From positions 186,001-250,000 of the forward strand of contig NZ_JABRWO010000004.1 in assembly GCF_013618625.1 (NCBI RefSeq): DNA of 64,000 bases, in the 5' to 3' direction. A model generated the notes under the pieces. It had not been told where the DNA came from and did not search any database. It was given only the letters and a program-made list of their open reading frames with translations. Below, in pieces: positions 14,880 to 24,477 of this stretch (within the stretch, counting starts at the first letter, position 1; the number at the start of each line of letters is the position of its first letter). A program made the translations under genes and the position numbers. Origin of the DNA: Bremerella alba (GTDB lineage: Bacteria > Planctomycetota > Planctomycetia > Pirellulales > Pirellulaceae).

Positions 14880-16043
14880 ATGAAAGACACAATTACCCGT
14901 CAACTTATTCGGCAACTTCATCGCTCGCCATGGCGAATGGCAGCTGTCGTCACTGGCGGTGGAAGCGAAGCGCTCAGCAATCTATTGAGCGTCCCCGGTG
15001 CGTCGGACACCGTTCTCGAAGCCGTCGTTCCCTACTCTAGCGCTTCCCTCGAAGATTTTCTGCGCTACAAGCCCAGCCATTATTGCAGCCGGGCGACGGC
15101 TCAAGCCATGGCGATGCGAGCCTTTTTCCGCGTTCGCGAATTACAATCTCGAATTTCTCCAGCAGATCTCGATGACATGCACCTTGTGGGGATTGGGTGC
15201 AGCGCCAGTTTGCGGAGTCTTCGCCCCAAGAAGGGGCAGCATCGAGTTCATATTGCGGTGCAAACAGCCGTCAGTAGCAGTATCGCCTCCCTCGTTCTCA
15301 CCAAGGACTCGCGAGATCGAGGCCGAGAAGAAAACGTAGTTGCCGCTTTACTGCTCAACCGACTGGCCGATGCAACGGGAATTTCTGATCGAATCCCGTT
15401 AGATCTCTTGCCAGGGGAACACGTCGACGAAACAACAGCCAACGCTTGGCCCTCGTGGACCGAACTCTTGCTGAACAAGCGAACAGCCGTGTGCGTTCCT
15501 AAAATGGAACAGAACGCCCCCCTAGAGTCGTTTAGCGGGGTCCTATTCCCTGGTGCGTTCAATCCACTCCACGAAGGCCACCAAACGATGGCAGAAGTGG
15601 CCGAAGAGATCACCGGCCATTCGGTTGATTACGAGATCTCGATCGAAAACGTTGACAAGCCTCCGTTGGACTTCTTCCACATTAAGTCTCGTGCCGAACA
15701 ATTCGAGGCACCGCATCGATGCTGGTTGACCAAGGCCCCAACCTTCTTAGACAAGTCAAAGATTTTCCCGGAAGCAACCTTCGTGGTAGGTGCCGACACC
15801 ATCGTTCGGATCGCCGAACCTCGATACTATCAGAATTCGTCGCAGCTTCGAGATGCGGCCATCAGTGAGTTCGCACAGCAGAATTGCAAGTTTCTCGTTT
15901 TCCCCCGGGTGGTTGGAGACGACTTCTTGACTTTCGAACAGCTGAACCTGCCATCGAGCCTGGCGAAGCTTTGTGAACCGGTTACCTCCTCTCAATTTCG
16001 AATGGATATCTCTTCCACAGATATCCGCACGGGCGTTTTTTAG
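14880..16043 (+). CDS. CinA-like amidohydrolase / nucleotidylyltransferase fusion
   Basis: The product has 387 residues from the ATG at 14880, with AGGGAATGG upstream; the open frame starts earlier but reads into the divergent gene. Residues 1-165 match the CinA C-terminal (PncC, nicotinamide-nucleotide amidase) fold: VTGGGS at 24-29, VPGASDTVLEAVVPYS, and GIGCSASLRS. Residues from about 218 on match a cytidylyl/NMN-adenylyltransferase fold: GVLFPGAFNPLHEGH with the HxGH-type motif at 231-234, then a C-terminal SSTDIR similar to the family's second nucleotide motif. Both activities belong to pyridine nucleotide recycling: one removes the amide of NMN, the other adenylates mononucleotide. A bifunctional NAD salvage enzyme is inferred. 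Confidence 0.8.
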   Translation: MKDTITRQLIRQLHRSPWRMAAVVTGGGSEALSNLLSVPGASDTVLEAVVPYSSASLEDFLRYKPSHYCSRATAQAMAMRAFFRVRELQSRISPADLDDMHLVGIGCSASLRSLRPKKGQHRVHIAVQTAVSSSIASLVLTKDSRDRGREENVVAALLLNRLADATGISDRIPLDLLPGEHVDETTANAWPSWTELLLNKRTAVCVPKMEQNAPLESFSGVLFPGAFNPLHEGHQTMAEVAEEITGHSVDYEISIENVDKPPLDFFHIKSRAEQFEAPHRCWLTKAPTFLDKSKIFPEATFVVGADTIVRIAEPRYYQNSSQLRDAAISEFAQQNCKFLVFPRVVGDDFLTFEQLNLPSSLAKLCEPVTSSQFRMDISSTDIRTGVF

Positions 16044-16294
16044 CGAAATATTTCTCAATCCACTGTAGCTTCGCGATAGTACACCGGGACCCCTTCCATC
16101 CTCCATGGATAGGTACTGTCATCTTGCCGATAAGCTCCTGTCGGTCAATCTCCGCACTAAAAGAGCATGATCACCTTAGGTGTGAATAAAGTGAAACAAT
16201 GGAGCGGATTGCCACTGTAAGCTCCCTTTCATATGATTAAGGTCGCTCCCCACACGGTCTTCCGTTCGTCCACTGTTTCAAAAGAGTCAATTCC
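16044..16294. other. Intergenic region upstream of the ROK gene
   Basis: No gene is seen in these 251 bases. A short perfect inverted repeat CACCT-T-AGGTG lies near 16173 and could be an operator for the ROK-family gene that follows. No clear terminator for the upstream gene is visible. Confidence 0.4.
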
Positions 16295-17341
16295 ATGACG
16301 TCCGTACCACACATTGCCCCTGGCAAAGAGACTCTGCCACTTTTCTGCGGCGTGGATGTTGGCGGCACAAATATCAAAATTGGTCTGGTAGACGACCATG
16401 GAAACACCGTCGAATACCAAAAAATTCCGACCAACGAGACCGAAGGGCCCCAGCGGTACATGGAACGCTGCACCGAAGTCATCAAGGAGATGATGAATGT
16501 CGTGGGCCGGCCGATGGATAACATCGCAGCAATCGGCCTGGCCACACCTGGCACGATGGACATCGAAGGGGGGATGCTTCTCGAGCCCCACAATCTTCCG
16601 AACTCCTACAACTTTCCGATCCGCGATTGCCTCTCGAAACTAACGGGCCGCCCGGTCGTTTATGCCAACGATGCTAACGCGGCTGCATTCGGTGAATATT
16701 GGCTTGGTTCCGGCAAAGAATTTCGCAGCATCATCATGCTGACTCTCGGCACAGGCGTTGGTGGTGGGATTATTGTCGACGACTTGCTCATCGATGGGGA
16801 ACACAGCCATGGCGGGGAATTAGGACATATCATCATCGATTTCAGTGAAAATGCCCGCACGATTCCCACCGGGCAACGCGGCCATCTCGAGGCCTATGCC
16901 AGCGGAACGGCTATTATCAAGCGAACCCAAGAAGCGCTGACGATGGACCTAAAAAAGGAGAGTTCGCTTCACGCTCGGATTGAAGGGGGCGAAAAGCTTA
17001 CTCCCCTGATGGTTGCCCAAGAATCAGAGAAAAGCGACAGTCTTTCCTTACATATTGTGATGGAAACGGCACGCTACCTAGGAATCGGGATCGTTTCGCT
17101 GATGCACACGATCGACCCAGGGGCTGTTATTTTGGGCGGGGCCATTAATTTTGGGGGGCATGAAACTGAATTGGGATGCCAATTTCTCGATCGGGTTCGC
17201 CAAGAGGTCAAGTCCCGGGCATTTCCCGTTCCGGCAGAGCACACGGTGGTCGATTTCGCCCGATTGGGTGGGGATGCTGGCTATCTGGGGGCTGCCGGCA
17301 AGGCCCGCGTCGTCGCCCACCGCGATTCCCTGACAACCTAG
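16295..17341 (+). CDS. ROK family sugar kinase-like protein
   Basis: This 348-residue protein has the ATP-binding signature FCGVDVGGTNIKIGLVDDHG at about 17-36, the catalytic-loop region YANDANAAAFGEY, TLGTGVGGGIIVDD, and HGGELGHIIID. The last is normally the start of the ROK zinc motif HxxxxGxxCxCGxxGCxE. Here the cysteines are absent and the loop reads SENARTIPTGQRGHLEAYASG. The protein is therefore a zinc-less ROK member, probably a hexose kinase (glucokinase type), but substrate and activity are uncertain. It is upstream of lepA with a 93-bp gap and has no DNA-binding domain. Confidence 0.88.
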   Translation: MTSVPHIAPGKETLPLFCGVDVGGTNIKIGLVDDHGNTVEYQKIPTNETEGPQRYMERCTEVIKEMMNVVGRPMDNIAAIGLATPGTMDIEGGMLLEPHNLPNSYNFPIRDCLSKLTGRPVVYANDANAAAFGEYWLGSGKEFRSIIMLTLGTGVGGGIIVDDLLIDGEHSHGGELGHIIIDFSENARTIPTGQRGHLEAYASGTAIIKRTQEALTMDLKKESSLHARIEGGEKLTPLMVAQESEKSDSLSLHIVMETARYLGIGIVSLMHTIDPGAVILGGAINFGGHETELGCQFLDRVRQEVKSRAFPVPAEHTVVDFARLGGDAGYLGAAGKARVVAHRDSLTT

Positions 17342-17434
17342 TCCTGATGTATAATGGGGCGTTTACCCGAAGCATTCGGATATTCGCCGGGTTCCCACTC
17401 GAACCTCCTACCATCCCAGGGCATCTTCATCACG

Positions 17435-19249
17435 ATGGCAATCATCGACCAGAAGTACATTCGGAATTTCTGCATCATCGCACACATCGACCACGGCAAA
17501 AGCACGTTGGCCGATCGCCTGTTAGAGAAAACAGCAACTGTCAGCGTGCGAGAAATGAAAGAGCAGTTGCTGGATGACATGGAAGTCGAGCGTGAACGTG
17601 GCATCACAATTAAAGCCCGTGCCGTGGTGATGAAGTACAAGCACGAGGGAAAAGAATACGAGATCAACCTGATCGACACTCCCGGCCACGTTGACTTTCA
17701 GTACGAAGTGGGACGTTCGCTAACCTGCTGCGAAGGTGCCGTCCTGCTAGTGGATGCTTTCCAAGGGGTCGAGGCTCAGACCGTCGCCAATGCTTTCATG
17801 GCTATGGAGCACGACCTGGAAGTGGTTCCGTGCCTGAGCAAGATTGACCTCAATCATGCCCGGCCGTTGGAAGTCGCCGAGGAAATCGAACATTCCTTGG
17901 CCCTCGATGCGACGGACATTTGCGGTATCAGCGGTAAAACAGGACAAGGCGTCGATGCGCTTCTAGCTCGCATCATCGAGCATGTTCCGGCTCCCAGCGG
18001 GGATCGTCAAGCGACCTTGCAAGCGATGGTCTTCGACTCGCACTACGACAAGTTCCGCGGGGCGATTACGTACGTTCGCGTGATGAACGGTACGATAAAA
18101 AAAGGAGACCGAATTCGTTTCATTCGAGGGGAAACGAATCACGATGTGCTAGAGGTCGGCCAGTTTACGCCGCGTCCGGTCGCTCGTGATGAACTGGCCG
18201 CTGGTCAGGTTGGCTACGTCATCTGTAACATCAAATCGCTGGAACTGGTCAATATCGGTGATACGATCACCGTTCAAGGTGACAAGGGTGCCAAGCCGCT
18301 GCCTGGCTACCAGGAACCGAAGCGAATGGTCTTCTGCGGGCTGTATCCTTCCGACGGCCAAGACTTTGAACAACTTCGAGACGCCCTGAAAAGCCTCCGC
18401 ATCAACGATCCGAGCTTTACCTTTGAACCGGAAACGAGCGACGCACTGGGCTTCGGTTTCCGCTGCGGCTTTCTCGGGCTGTTGCACATGGAAATTGTAC
18501 AGCAACGTTTAGAACAAGAGGCCGACATCGACTTGGTGCAGACCGCGCCCAACGTGACCTATCAAATCATTGATCGCAACGGGGTCACGGTGGATATTCA
18601 CAAACCTCAGGATGTGCCGGACGCTGGCGAGATCGAAACGTTTCTGCAACCGATTGTTCGCGTAAGCCTGATTCAACCGTCTGATTATATCGGACCCGTG
18701 ATGCAACTCTGTAATGAACGTCGAGGGATTCACGTTCGCACCGAGTTTCTTTCCCCGACCCGATCAATGCTCGTCTACGATATTCCACTGGACGCTGTGA
18801 TCTACGACTTGCATGACAAGCTGAAGAGTTCGACCCGCGGCTACGGCACGATGGATTACGAAATCCGCGGCTATGAAGAAGCGGACTTGGTGCGTATGGA
18901 CATCCTGGTCAACGGCAAACGCGTCGATGCTCTCAGTATCATTTGCGATCGCGTTGATGCCGATCGTCGTGGGCGGGCCGTCGTCAAAAAGCTGAAGGCC
19001 GAAATCGATCGCCATATGTTCGAGGTGGCTATTCAAGCCGCAATCGGCAACCGGGTCATCGCGCGCGAAACGGTTAAAGCCCTTCGCAAGAACGTGACCG
19101 CCAAGTGTTACGGTGGTGATATTTCTCGAAAGCGAAAGTTGTGGGCTAAACAGAAGGAAGGCAAGAAGCGGATGAAGTCGATTGGATCAGTCGATATTCC
19201 GCAAAAAGCGTTCATGGCGGTGCTGGAAACCGGCGAAGATCGCACATAA
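17435..19249 (+). CDS. lepA: Elongation factor 4 (LepA), translational GTPase
   Basis: The product has 604 residues from the ATG at 17435 (MAIIDQKYIRNFCIIAHIDH); the frame extends upstream to 17354 with no homology. G1 is AHIDHGKST, the switch region is ERERGITIKA, G3 is DTPGH, and the G4/G5 region is LSKIDL and SGKTGQG. The LepA-specific C-terminal domain is present (GDISRKRKLWAKQKEGKKRM). The length matches the usual 597-605. LepA back-translocates stalled ribosomes and helps assembly. No good Shine-Dalgarno is visible before the start. A hairpin at 19291-19320 follows the stop. Confidence 0.97.
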   Translation: MAIIDQKYIRNFCIIAHIDHGKSTLADRLLEKTATVSVREMKEQLLDDMEVERERGITIKARAVVMKYKHEGKEYEINLIDTPGHVDFQYEVGRSLTCCEGAVLLVDAFQGVEAQTVANAFMAMEHDLEVVPCLSKIDLNHARPLEVAEEIEHSLALDATDICGISGKTGQGVDALLARIIEHVPAPSGDRQATLQAMVFDSHYDKFRGAITYVRVMNGTIKKGDRIRFIRGETNHDVLEVGQFTPRPVARDELAAGQVGYVICNIKSLELVNIGDTITVQGDKGAKPLPGYQEPKRMVFCGLYPSDGQDFEQLRDALKSLRINDPSFTFEPETSDALGFGFRCGFLGLLHMEIVQQRLEQEADIDLVQTAPNVTYQIIDRNGVTVDIHKPQDVPDAGEIETFLQPIVRVSLIQPSDYIGPVMQLCNERRGIHVRTEFLSPTRSMLVYDIPLDAVIYDLHDKLKSSTRGYGTMDYEIRGYEEADLVRMDILVNGKRVDALSIICDRVDADRRGRAVVKKLKAEIDRHMFEVAIQAAIGNRVIARETVKALRKNVTAKCYGGDISRKRKLWAKQKEGKKRMKSIGSVDIPQKAFMAVLETGEDRT

Positions 19250-19290
19250 TTACTCTTCCCACCCCTCAGACGCAACTAATATAGAGATAC

Positions 19291-19320
19291 CGCTTGGCAT
19301 GCCCCACCCGCCAAGCGTTT
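19291..19320 (+). terminator. Probable terminator after lepA
   Basis: CGCTTGGC (19291-19298) pairs perfectly with GCCAAGCG (19310-19317) over an 11-base loop, followed by TTTGCGTCCGTTTAGTTTT. It lies 40 bp after the lepA stop. Confidence 0.6.
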
Positions 19321-19357
19321 GCGTCCGTTTAGTTTTACCCTGACTCTGGAGTCGCCA

Positions 19358-20614
19358 ATGCGATTTGGCCCTCTATTGATCCTATTGATCTTCACGGCAT
19401 GCGTGACTGGCTTCGCGGGGGCAACGGCATCGCCTGATCCAATCTATCGGGTCGCCAGTGGATCGATGGCTCCAGCATTGCTTGGACCTCACCATCGACT
19501 GACGTGCGAAAACTGCAAGTATTCAACAGCACTCGATGCAATGCAGCTTCCAGAGAGTGCGACATGTCCTAATTGCGGCTATCAAGAGAACCTCATCGAC
19601 TCGTCGGCTGTGCAACCTGGGGACGGGTTGGTCTGGGAAGCAATCGAGCCCGACCAACTTGAACGCTGGGATATCGTCTTGCTGGAAAATCCCGATACCA
19701 AGCAATGGCACGTGAAACGAGTCGCTTTCCTGCCGGGAGAAACCCCCAAGATTCACCGAGGCGAGTTATACCGAGGTACTCAGCTCATTCGGAAATCTCC
19801 GCGAGAACGAGAGGCATTGAAGCAGCTTGCCTTCGATCAATCCCACTCACCGCTGGATAGCCCCCGATTTCTCAGCGATCGCTCGTCCGGCAGTGGATGG
19901 AATGTCCGACGAGGATCTATTGGGTTCGCACCGATCGGGGATACCCATGCTAACGACAACGACTGGCTGGTCTACCATCATCATCGCTGCCTGCCACCGC
20001 CAAGCCCTGCAGGTAATGATACCTCGCCACTGGATAGCTACGGCTACAACCATAGTGTCTCACGAGAACTATTTCCGATGTCCGATCTATGGCTCGAGTT
20101 CAAGTGCGAACATTGGCAAGCTCGGGGACTCACGATTCGCTTGCAAGGCGATGACCTTACGGCCAGTATCGAAGTTGATCTCGAGCATGGAATCGTTCGA
20201 GGAAGCAGCCCAGCACAATCGGTCGAATTGCCTCTTTCGATAGAAACCTTATCCGGAATAACTGTCAGGGCAGGGGAGTACGACGGAGAGCTTTTCCTGG
20301 AGCTTGCAAGCGATCGGCAGCAACAGTACTTTCCCTTAGGCAGCGCCACCATGCAGTTTGGTAGCCAACCGTTCGCGTTGAAGATTAGTGGAGGACAAGC
20401 TATCCTTCGCCAGGTGAATGTCTACCGCGACATCGTCTGGCTGGGTCGCCAACGACGTCCGACCGAATGGACGTTTGATCGGGAATTATCCCCCAACGAA
20501 ATTTTCGTTCTAGGAGATAACGTTCCCGTCTCCGACGATTCGCGATATGAACTTGGACCGGTCGACATCCGTAAGAAGCTACGTGGCAAGGTCTTACAAG
20601 TGCTAGCGGAGTAG
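19358..20614 (+). CDS. Signal peptidase I-like protein with zinc ribbon and beta-sandwich insert
   Basis: The product has 418 residues from the ATG at 19358, giving a leader MRFGPLLILLIFTACVTG. Box B is SGSMAPALLG with the nucleophilic Ser. The catalytic Lys lies in WHVKRVAFLPGE, and the C-terminal box is FVLGDNVPVSDDSR. Between the first two boxes sits a CENC/CPNC zinc ribbon (residues of about 50-80). Between Lys and GDN sits about 200 residues of beta-rich sequence resembling a laminin-G-like sandwich. Ordinary S26A enzymes are 180-330 residues. It is paired with a second signal peptidase gene 160 bp downstream. It may process a special substrate set. Confidence 0.82.
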   Translation: MRFGPLLILLIFTACVTGFAGATASPDPIYRVASGSMAPALLGPHHRLTCENCKYSTALDAMQLPESATCPNCGYQENLIDSSAVQPGDGLVWEAIEPDQLERWDIVLLENPDTKQWHVKRVAFLPGETPKIHRGELYRGTQLIRKSPREREALKQLAFDQSHSPLDSPRFLSDRSSGSGWNVRRGSIGFAPIGDTHANDNDWLVYHHHRCLPPPSPAGNDTSPLDSYGYNHSVSRELFPMSDLWLEFKCEHWQARGLTIRLQGDDLTASIEVDLEHGIVRGSSPAQSVELPLSIETLSGITVRAGEYDGELFLELASDRQQQYFPLGSATMQFGSQPFALKISGGQAILRQVNVYRDIVWLGRQRRPTEWTFDRELSPNEIFVLGDNVPVSDDSRYELGPVDIRKKLRGKVLQVLAE

Positions 20615-20775
20615 ATATCCGTCCTAAAAGCAGACCCACGACCAGCGCTGCGTTGAATCTCAGGATTGGGTATAGTGGATAGTTCAGGCGTCCCTGATGG
20701 TCATCCGTTTGCGGCTTGATGTCCATTTCCTTTCCTCAGATCGCCTGCCGATTTTCAGCGAGATGTAGCGGATTT

Positions 20776-22527
20776 ATGGCCAAGAAAAAACGCACTCAAA
20801 CGAATTCAGGCTCTCTGAAGACGAACGATTCGAAGTCTTCCCAGCAACCTGGCGATACAGATCATTTTGCCGTCACGCGCGAATTCATCGAATCGCTTGT
20901 GGTTGCCGTGATTCTGGCTTTGCTGTTTCGTGCGTTTGAAGCCGAGGCGTTTGTCATTCCGACGGGCTCGATGGCCACCACACTTCTCGGCCGTCATAAA
21001 GATGTGACGGATGAATATTCCGGATACGAATACACCGTTGGTGCCAGTGGCGAGATGGATCGCACCACCAACCGACAATTTCAGAACGTCGTCGAAGCGA
21101 TCGATCCGCTCTACCATCGTTTGACCGAAATCGGCGACAACCCTTCGTACAGCGGCGACCGAATTCTGGTCAGCAAGTTCGCTTATGACTTTGCCGATCC
21201 TGCCCGCTGGGATGTGATTGTTTTCAAATATCCAATCGAGCCACAGACGAATTACATTAAACGTCTGATCGGTCTTCCTGGCGAAACCGTGCGGATCTTT
21301 CACGGCGACATCTACATTAAGAAGCCGGGCGAAACAGAATTCAGCATCGCACGAAAGCCCCCCGCCAAGCAATTAACTTTGCATCGTTTGGTATACGACA
21401 CTAATTATCCCTGCCCCATCCTGGAGAAGGCCGGATTCCCCGACCGCCTGGAAGCCCATCCAACGGAAACCCAGGCCGATTGGGTGAAGGAAGAGAATGG
21501 AGCCTGGACTTGCCAGCCCAGCGGTAAGCCTACTTGGCTGCGTTATCGGCACGTGCTGGCCGACAACGGAAGAACCTTTAGCTATTGGGCACTCGCGGAA
21601 CATAATGATCCTATCGATACCCAAAAAGCCCGAGAAGAATGCAGCCAATTAATCACTGACTTCAGCGCTTATAACACGGACACCGTTACCCGTTATCGCA
21701 ATCATCGGACCTCGTCTGGCCTACATTGGGTAGGAGACTTGATGCTGGAGTGCACAGCCACGATCAAGTCAGAACAAGGCGTTTTCTCGCTTGACCTGGT
21801 CGAAGGGGGAACGCACTTCCGCTGCGACATCGATGTAGCTACCGGCAAGGCCACCATCGCCACCGACCAGTCGTCCGTTACTTTTGATCATGAAGGGTCG
21901 ATTGAAGCACAGACTTCTATTCGAGGTCCAGGCACCTATTCACTTCGTTTTGCCAACACGGATGACGAACTTCGATTGTGGGTCAACGGAAGTCTAGTAA
22001 GCTTCAATGCACCGGCAACCTACACGCCCAAGCAACCTGTTTCTCCTAAATGGAGTCCAGAAGATCCCGGAGACTTGCTGCCGGTCGGTATCGGAACCGA
22101 TTCGGTTCAAATGACGTTAGACCGTGTGCGAGTACTACGAGACGTTTACTATATTGCCGACGGACGACAATACCGTCACGGGCGTGAAACCAGTACGCTG
22201 CTCGATTACGAAGCGGACGGCCACCCAGGCTGGAACGCTCCGCCGGATGACCAAATCATGGAGGCGCTGACCAAGCCGGAGACCTGGGACACAACCAAGA
22301 CCTTCGATATGCGTCGCGAGGCGATCTTCACCCTAGAGCAAGGGCAATTCTTTCCCTTGGGTGATAACAGTGCCGAAAGTCAGGATGGTCGCCTCTTTCC
22401 GGTAGGACACCAATTTGTGCCAGAGCACATGCTCATCGGCAAAGCGCTCTTTGTCTATTGGCCTCATTCTAAGAATAAGCCAGTTCCGTTTTTCCCCAAC
22501 TTCAGCAGGATGAAGTTCATTCAATAA
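20776..22527 (+). CDS. lepB: Signal peptidase I (type S26A), enlarged
   Basis: The product has 583 residues from the ATG at 20776 (MAKKKRTQTN). A single N-terminal helix (ESLVVAVILALLFRAF) precedes the serine box IPTGSMATTLLG. The catalytic Lys box is NYIKRLIGLPGE and the C-terminal box is FPLGDNSAESQDGR. About 300 residues are inserted between the lysine and GDN boxes, including HWVGDLMLECTATIKS and a beta-sandwich ending LWVNGSLVSFN. The core features indicate a working leader peptidase at the cytoplasmic membrane. LptB-like ATPase follows after 19 bp and is probably co-transcribed. Confidence 0.92.
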   Translation: MAKKKRTQTNSGSLKTNDSKSSQQPGDTDHFAVTREFIESLVVAVILALLFRAFEAEAFVIPTGSMATTLLGRHKDVTDEYSGYEYTVGASGEMDRTTNRQFQNVVEAIDPLYHRLTEIGDNPSYSGDRILVSKFAYDFADPARWDVIVFKYPIEPQTNYIKRLIGLPGETVRIFHGDIYIKKPGETEFSIARKPPAKQLTLHRLVYDTNYPCPILEKAGFPDRLEAHPTETQADWVKEENGAWTCQPSGKPTWLRYRHVLADNGRTFSYWALAEHNDPIDTQKAREECSQLITDFSAYNTDTVTRYRNHRTSSGLHWVGDLMLECTATIKSEQGVFSLDLVEGGTHFRCDIDVATGKATIATDQSSVTFDHEGSIEAQTSIRGPGTYSLRFANTDDELRLWVNGSLVSFNAPATYTPKQPVSPKWSPEDPGDLLPVGIGTDSVQMTLDRVRVLRDVYYIADGRQYRHGRETSTLLDYEADGHPGWNAPPDDQIMEALTKPETWDTTKTFDMRREAIFTLEQGQFFPLGDNSAESQDGRLFPVGHQFVPEHMLIGKALFVYWPHSKNKPVPFFPNFSRMKFIQ

Positions 22528-22546
22528 CGGTAGGACCTAGCGATTC

Positions 22547-23317
22547 ATGGATGAATCAACGATTCTCTCCGCTCAAAACCTTGTCAAAACCTATGGCCGA
22601 CGACGCGTCGTCGATGGCGTCAGCTACGACGTGAAGCGTGGCGAAATCGTTGGCCTATTGGGTTCCAACGGTGCCGGGAAGACGACCAGTTTCCGTATGA
22701 CATGCGGCATGGTTACCCCCAACGAAGGACGAGTGGAGCTCAGCGGCAAAGATGTCACACTTTGGCCGATGTTCAAACGCTGTCGCGATGGTGGCATGGG
22801 CTATCTGGCGCAGGATAGCAGTGTCTTCCAGAAACTGACCGTCGAGCAGAACCTTCTAGGCGTGATGGAACTGCTGCGAATCGACTCGTACCACCGCAAG
22901 ATGCGTTGCGAGGAACTGCTGGAAAGATTCGATATCACGCACATTCGCAAGTCGAAAGCCAAGAGCTTATCCGGTGGTGAACGCCGTCGACTGGAAATCG
23001 CGCGTTGTCTGGTTTCCGACCCTGAGATCATCATGCTTGACGAACCCTTTACCGGCATCGATCCGGTGACCGTCGACAGCATTCAGTTAGTGATTCGCGA
23101 ACTTCGCGAAAGCGGTATCTCAATCCTGATTACCGACCACCAAGCTGAAAAGACCTTGGAAATCGTCGACCGATGCTATGTGGTTCACCGCGGCAACATT
23201 CTTTGCCACGGGACGCCTGACGAGGTGGTAAGACACCCAGAAGCTGTGAAGTATTACTTCGGCAACTTGTCGCGTAATAATTTTGGCGAACGAGGAGACA
23301 TGGATGCGGCTGCTTAG
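22547..23317 (+). CDS. lptB: LptB-like ABC transporter ATPase
   Basis: This 256-residue protein has Walker A GSNGAGKTT, Q-loop LAQDSSVF, signature LSGGERRR and Walker B IIMLDEPFTGID, with an H-loop histidine in TDHQ. The AQDSSVFQKLTVEQN segment and the overall length match LptB, which powers lipopolysaccharide extraction with LptFG. LptF/G and LptC are not in this window, so the name is from sequence type. It follows the signal peptidase I gene and precedes a methyltransferase gene on the same strand, within 30 bp each way. Confidence 0.88.
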   Translation: MDESTILSAQNLVKTYGRRRVVDGVSYDVKRGEIVGLLGSNGAGKTTSFRMTCGMVTPNEGRVELSGKDVTLWPMFKRCRDGGMGYLAQDSSVFQKLTVEQNLLGVMELLRIDSYHRKMRCEELLERFDITHIRKSKAKSLSGGERRRLEIARCLVSDPEIIMLDEPFTGIDPVTVDSIQLVIRELRESGISILITDHQAEKTLEIVDRCYVVHRGNILCHGTPDEVVRHPEAVKYYFGNLSRNNFGERGDMDAAA

Positions 23318-23343
23318 TCGCTACCGTTAATCAGGAACTTCCC

Positions 23344-24369
23344 ATGGTACACCGCGTGTTTAACGCTTGGGATGGATTGAATGGCGAGATCGGAAAGCAG
23401 ATCGACGCCCAAGCTCCCTGTCCCATCTCTGGTGAACACGCGTCGATTGTGCTCTGCGATCGAGACCGATACGGCTACCCTTTGCGGACCGTTATTTCCC
23501 AAGCTACGGGGCTCGTCTATACCGATCCTCGTGCCGATGACGACTCGATCGACGATTTCTATCGAACGACTTACCGTCGCTTCTACAAGTCGGCCTCGAA
23601 GCCTAAATGGAAGCATACGGCTCGCAACGCTTATATTGCCGGACAAAGAGTCGAAATGATCAAGACACTGGCAGCCAAGGGAGCGGCCGTGCTTGATATT
23701 GGAACCGGATCAGGGGAATTATTGTATGTCGGTCGTCGAAATGGCCTCGATATGCAGGGGATCGAAGTCGACCAGGCATATGCTCAATTCGGCCGCCGAA
23801 GTTATGGTGTAAAGATCATCAACGAGTCTTTGCGGAATGCCGTCTTACCTGAGCAGCACTTCGATATCGTCACCATTTTTCACGTCCTAGAGCACTTGTC
23901 GGATCCTCAAGCAGCACTCGCTAAGGTCTCGGCGATACTGAAACCTGGTGGCTATGTCCTGATCGAGGTCCCCAACGTCGATTCACTCGATGCCCAGTTC
24001 CACCAGAAATGGCATCCAGGGCATTTGTTCCACTTCAACTGCTCTACCCTCTCGGCATTGGCTACCGTATGTGGCCTAGAAACGCTTTCCGTGCATACCT
24101 GCCAGCGCAGAAACGTCGTGGGAGCAACGCTGACCAAGCCATTTTTACCGACAAAAGCAACTTGGCAGGCACTCGTAGCCGACAACTTCGAGAACACCTT
24201 GCAACTTCTTCAATGTCAGGCAAAACAAAACTGGCACACGAATTGGTATGAGCGACTTGGACGCGCACGGCAGAAACTGAAACGTAACCTTTGCGAATGG
24301 ACCATTTCGTTATCCGAGGGGAATCGACGTAAACTCGTCGACAAGGTAACCCGGAACCAAGCTACTTAG
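23344..24369 (+). CDS. Class I SAM-dependent methyltransferase
   Basis: This 341-residue protein has motif I VLDIGTGSGELLYVG, an acidic post-motif residue in GIEVDQAYAQF, and FDIVTIFHVLEHLSDPQAAL (motif II, with HVLEH). This pattern is typical of type 11 or 12 methyltransferases acting on lipids or cell-envelope glycans. The N-terminal 100 residues hold a Cys-containing leader (APCPISGEHAS) often found in sugar C-methyltransferase-like proteins. The last 60 residues are basic. The likely substrate is unknown. Its position after signal peptidase and LptB-like genes hints at envelope work. Confidence 0.82.
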   Translation: MVHRVFNAWDGLNGEIGKQIDAQAPCPISGEHASIVLCDRDRYGYPLRTVISQATGLVYTDPRADDDSIDDFYRTTYRRFYKSASKPKWKHTARNAYIAGQRVEMIKTLAAKGAAVLDIGTGSGELLYVGRRNGLDMQGIEVDQAYAQFGRRSYGVKIINESLRNAVLPEQHFDIVTIFHVLEHLSDPQAALAKVSAILKPGGYVLIEVPNVDSLDAQFHQKWHPGHLFHFNCSTLSALATVCGLETLSVHTCQRRNVVGATLTKPFLPTKATWQALVADNFENTLQLLQCQAKQNWHTNWYERLGRARQKLKRNLCEWTISLSEGNRRKLVDKVTRNQAT

Positions 24370-24477
24370 CCCACTTTCGATTGATTGCTTGCCGAGTGCC
24401 CGATATCATCAACTTCTGCGGTCGCTACTGAGCTTCATTCCGCATGGCCGTGCATCTGACCTCTCAGTAGGTATGAA

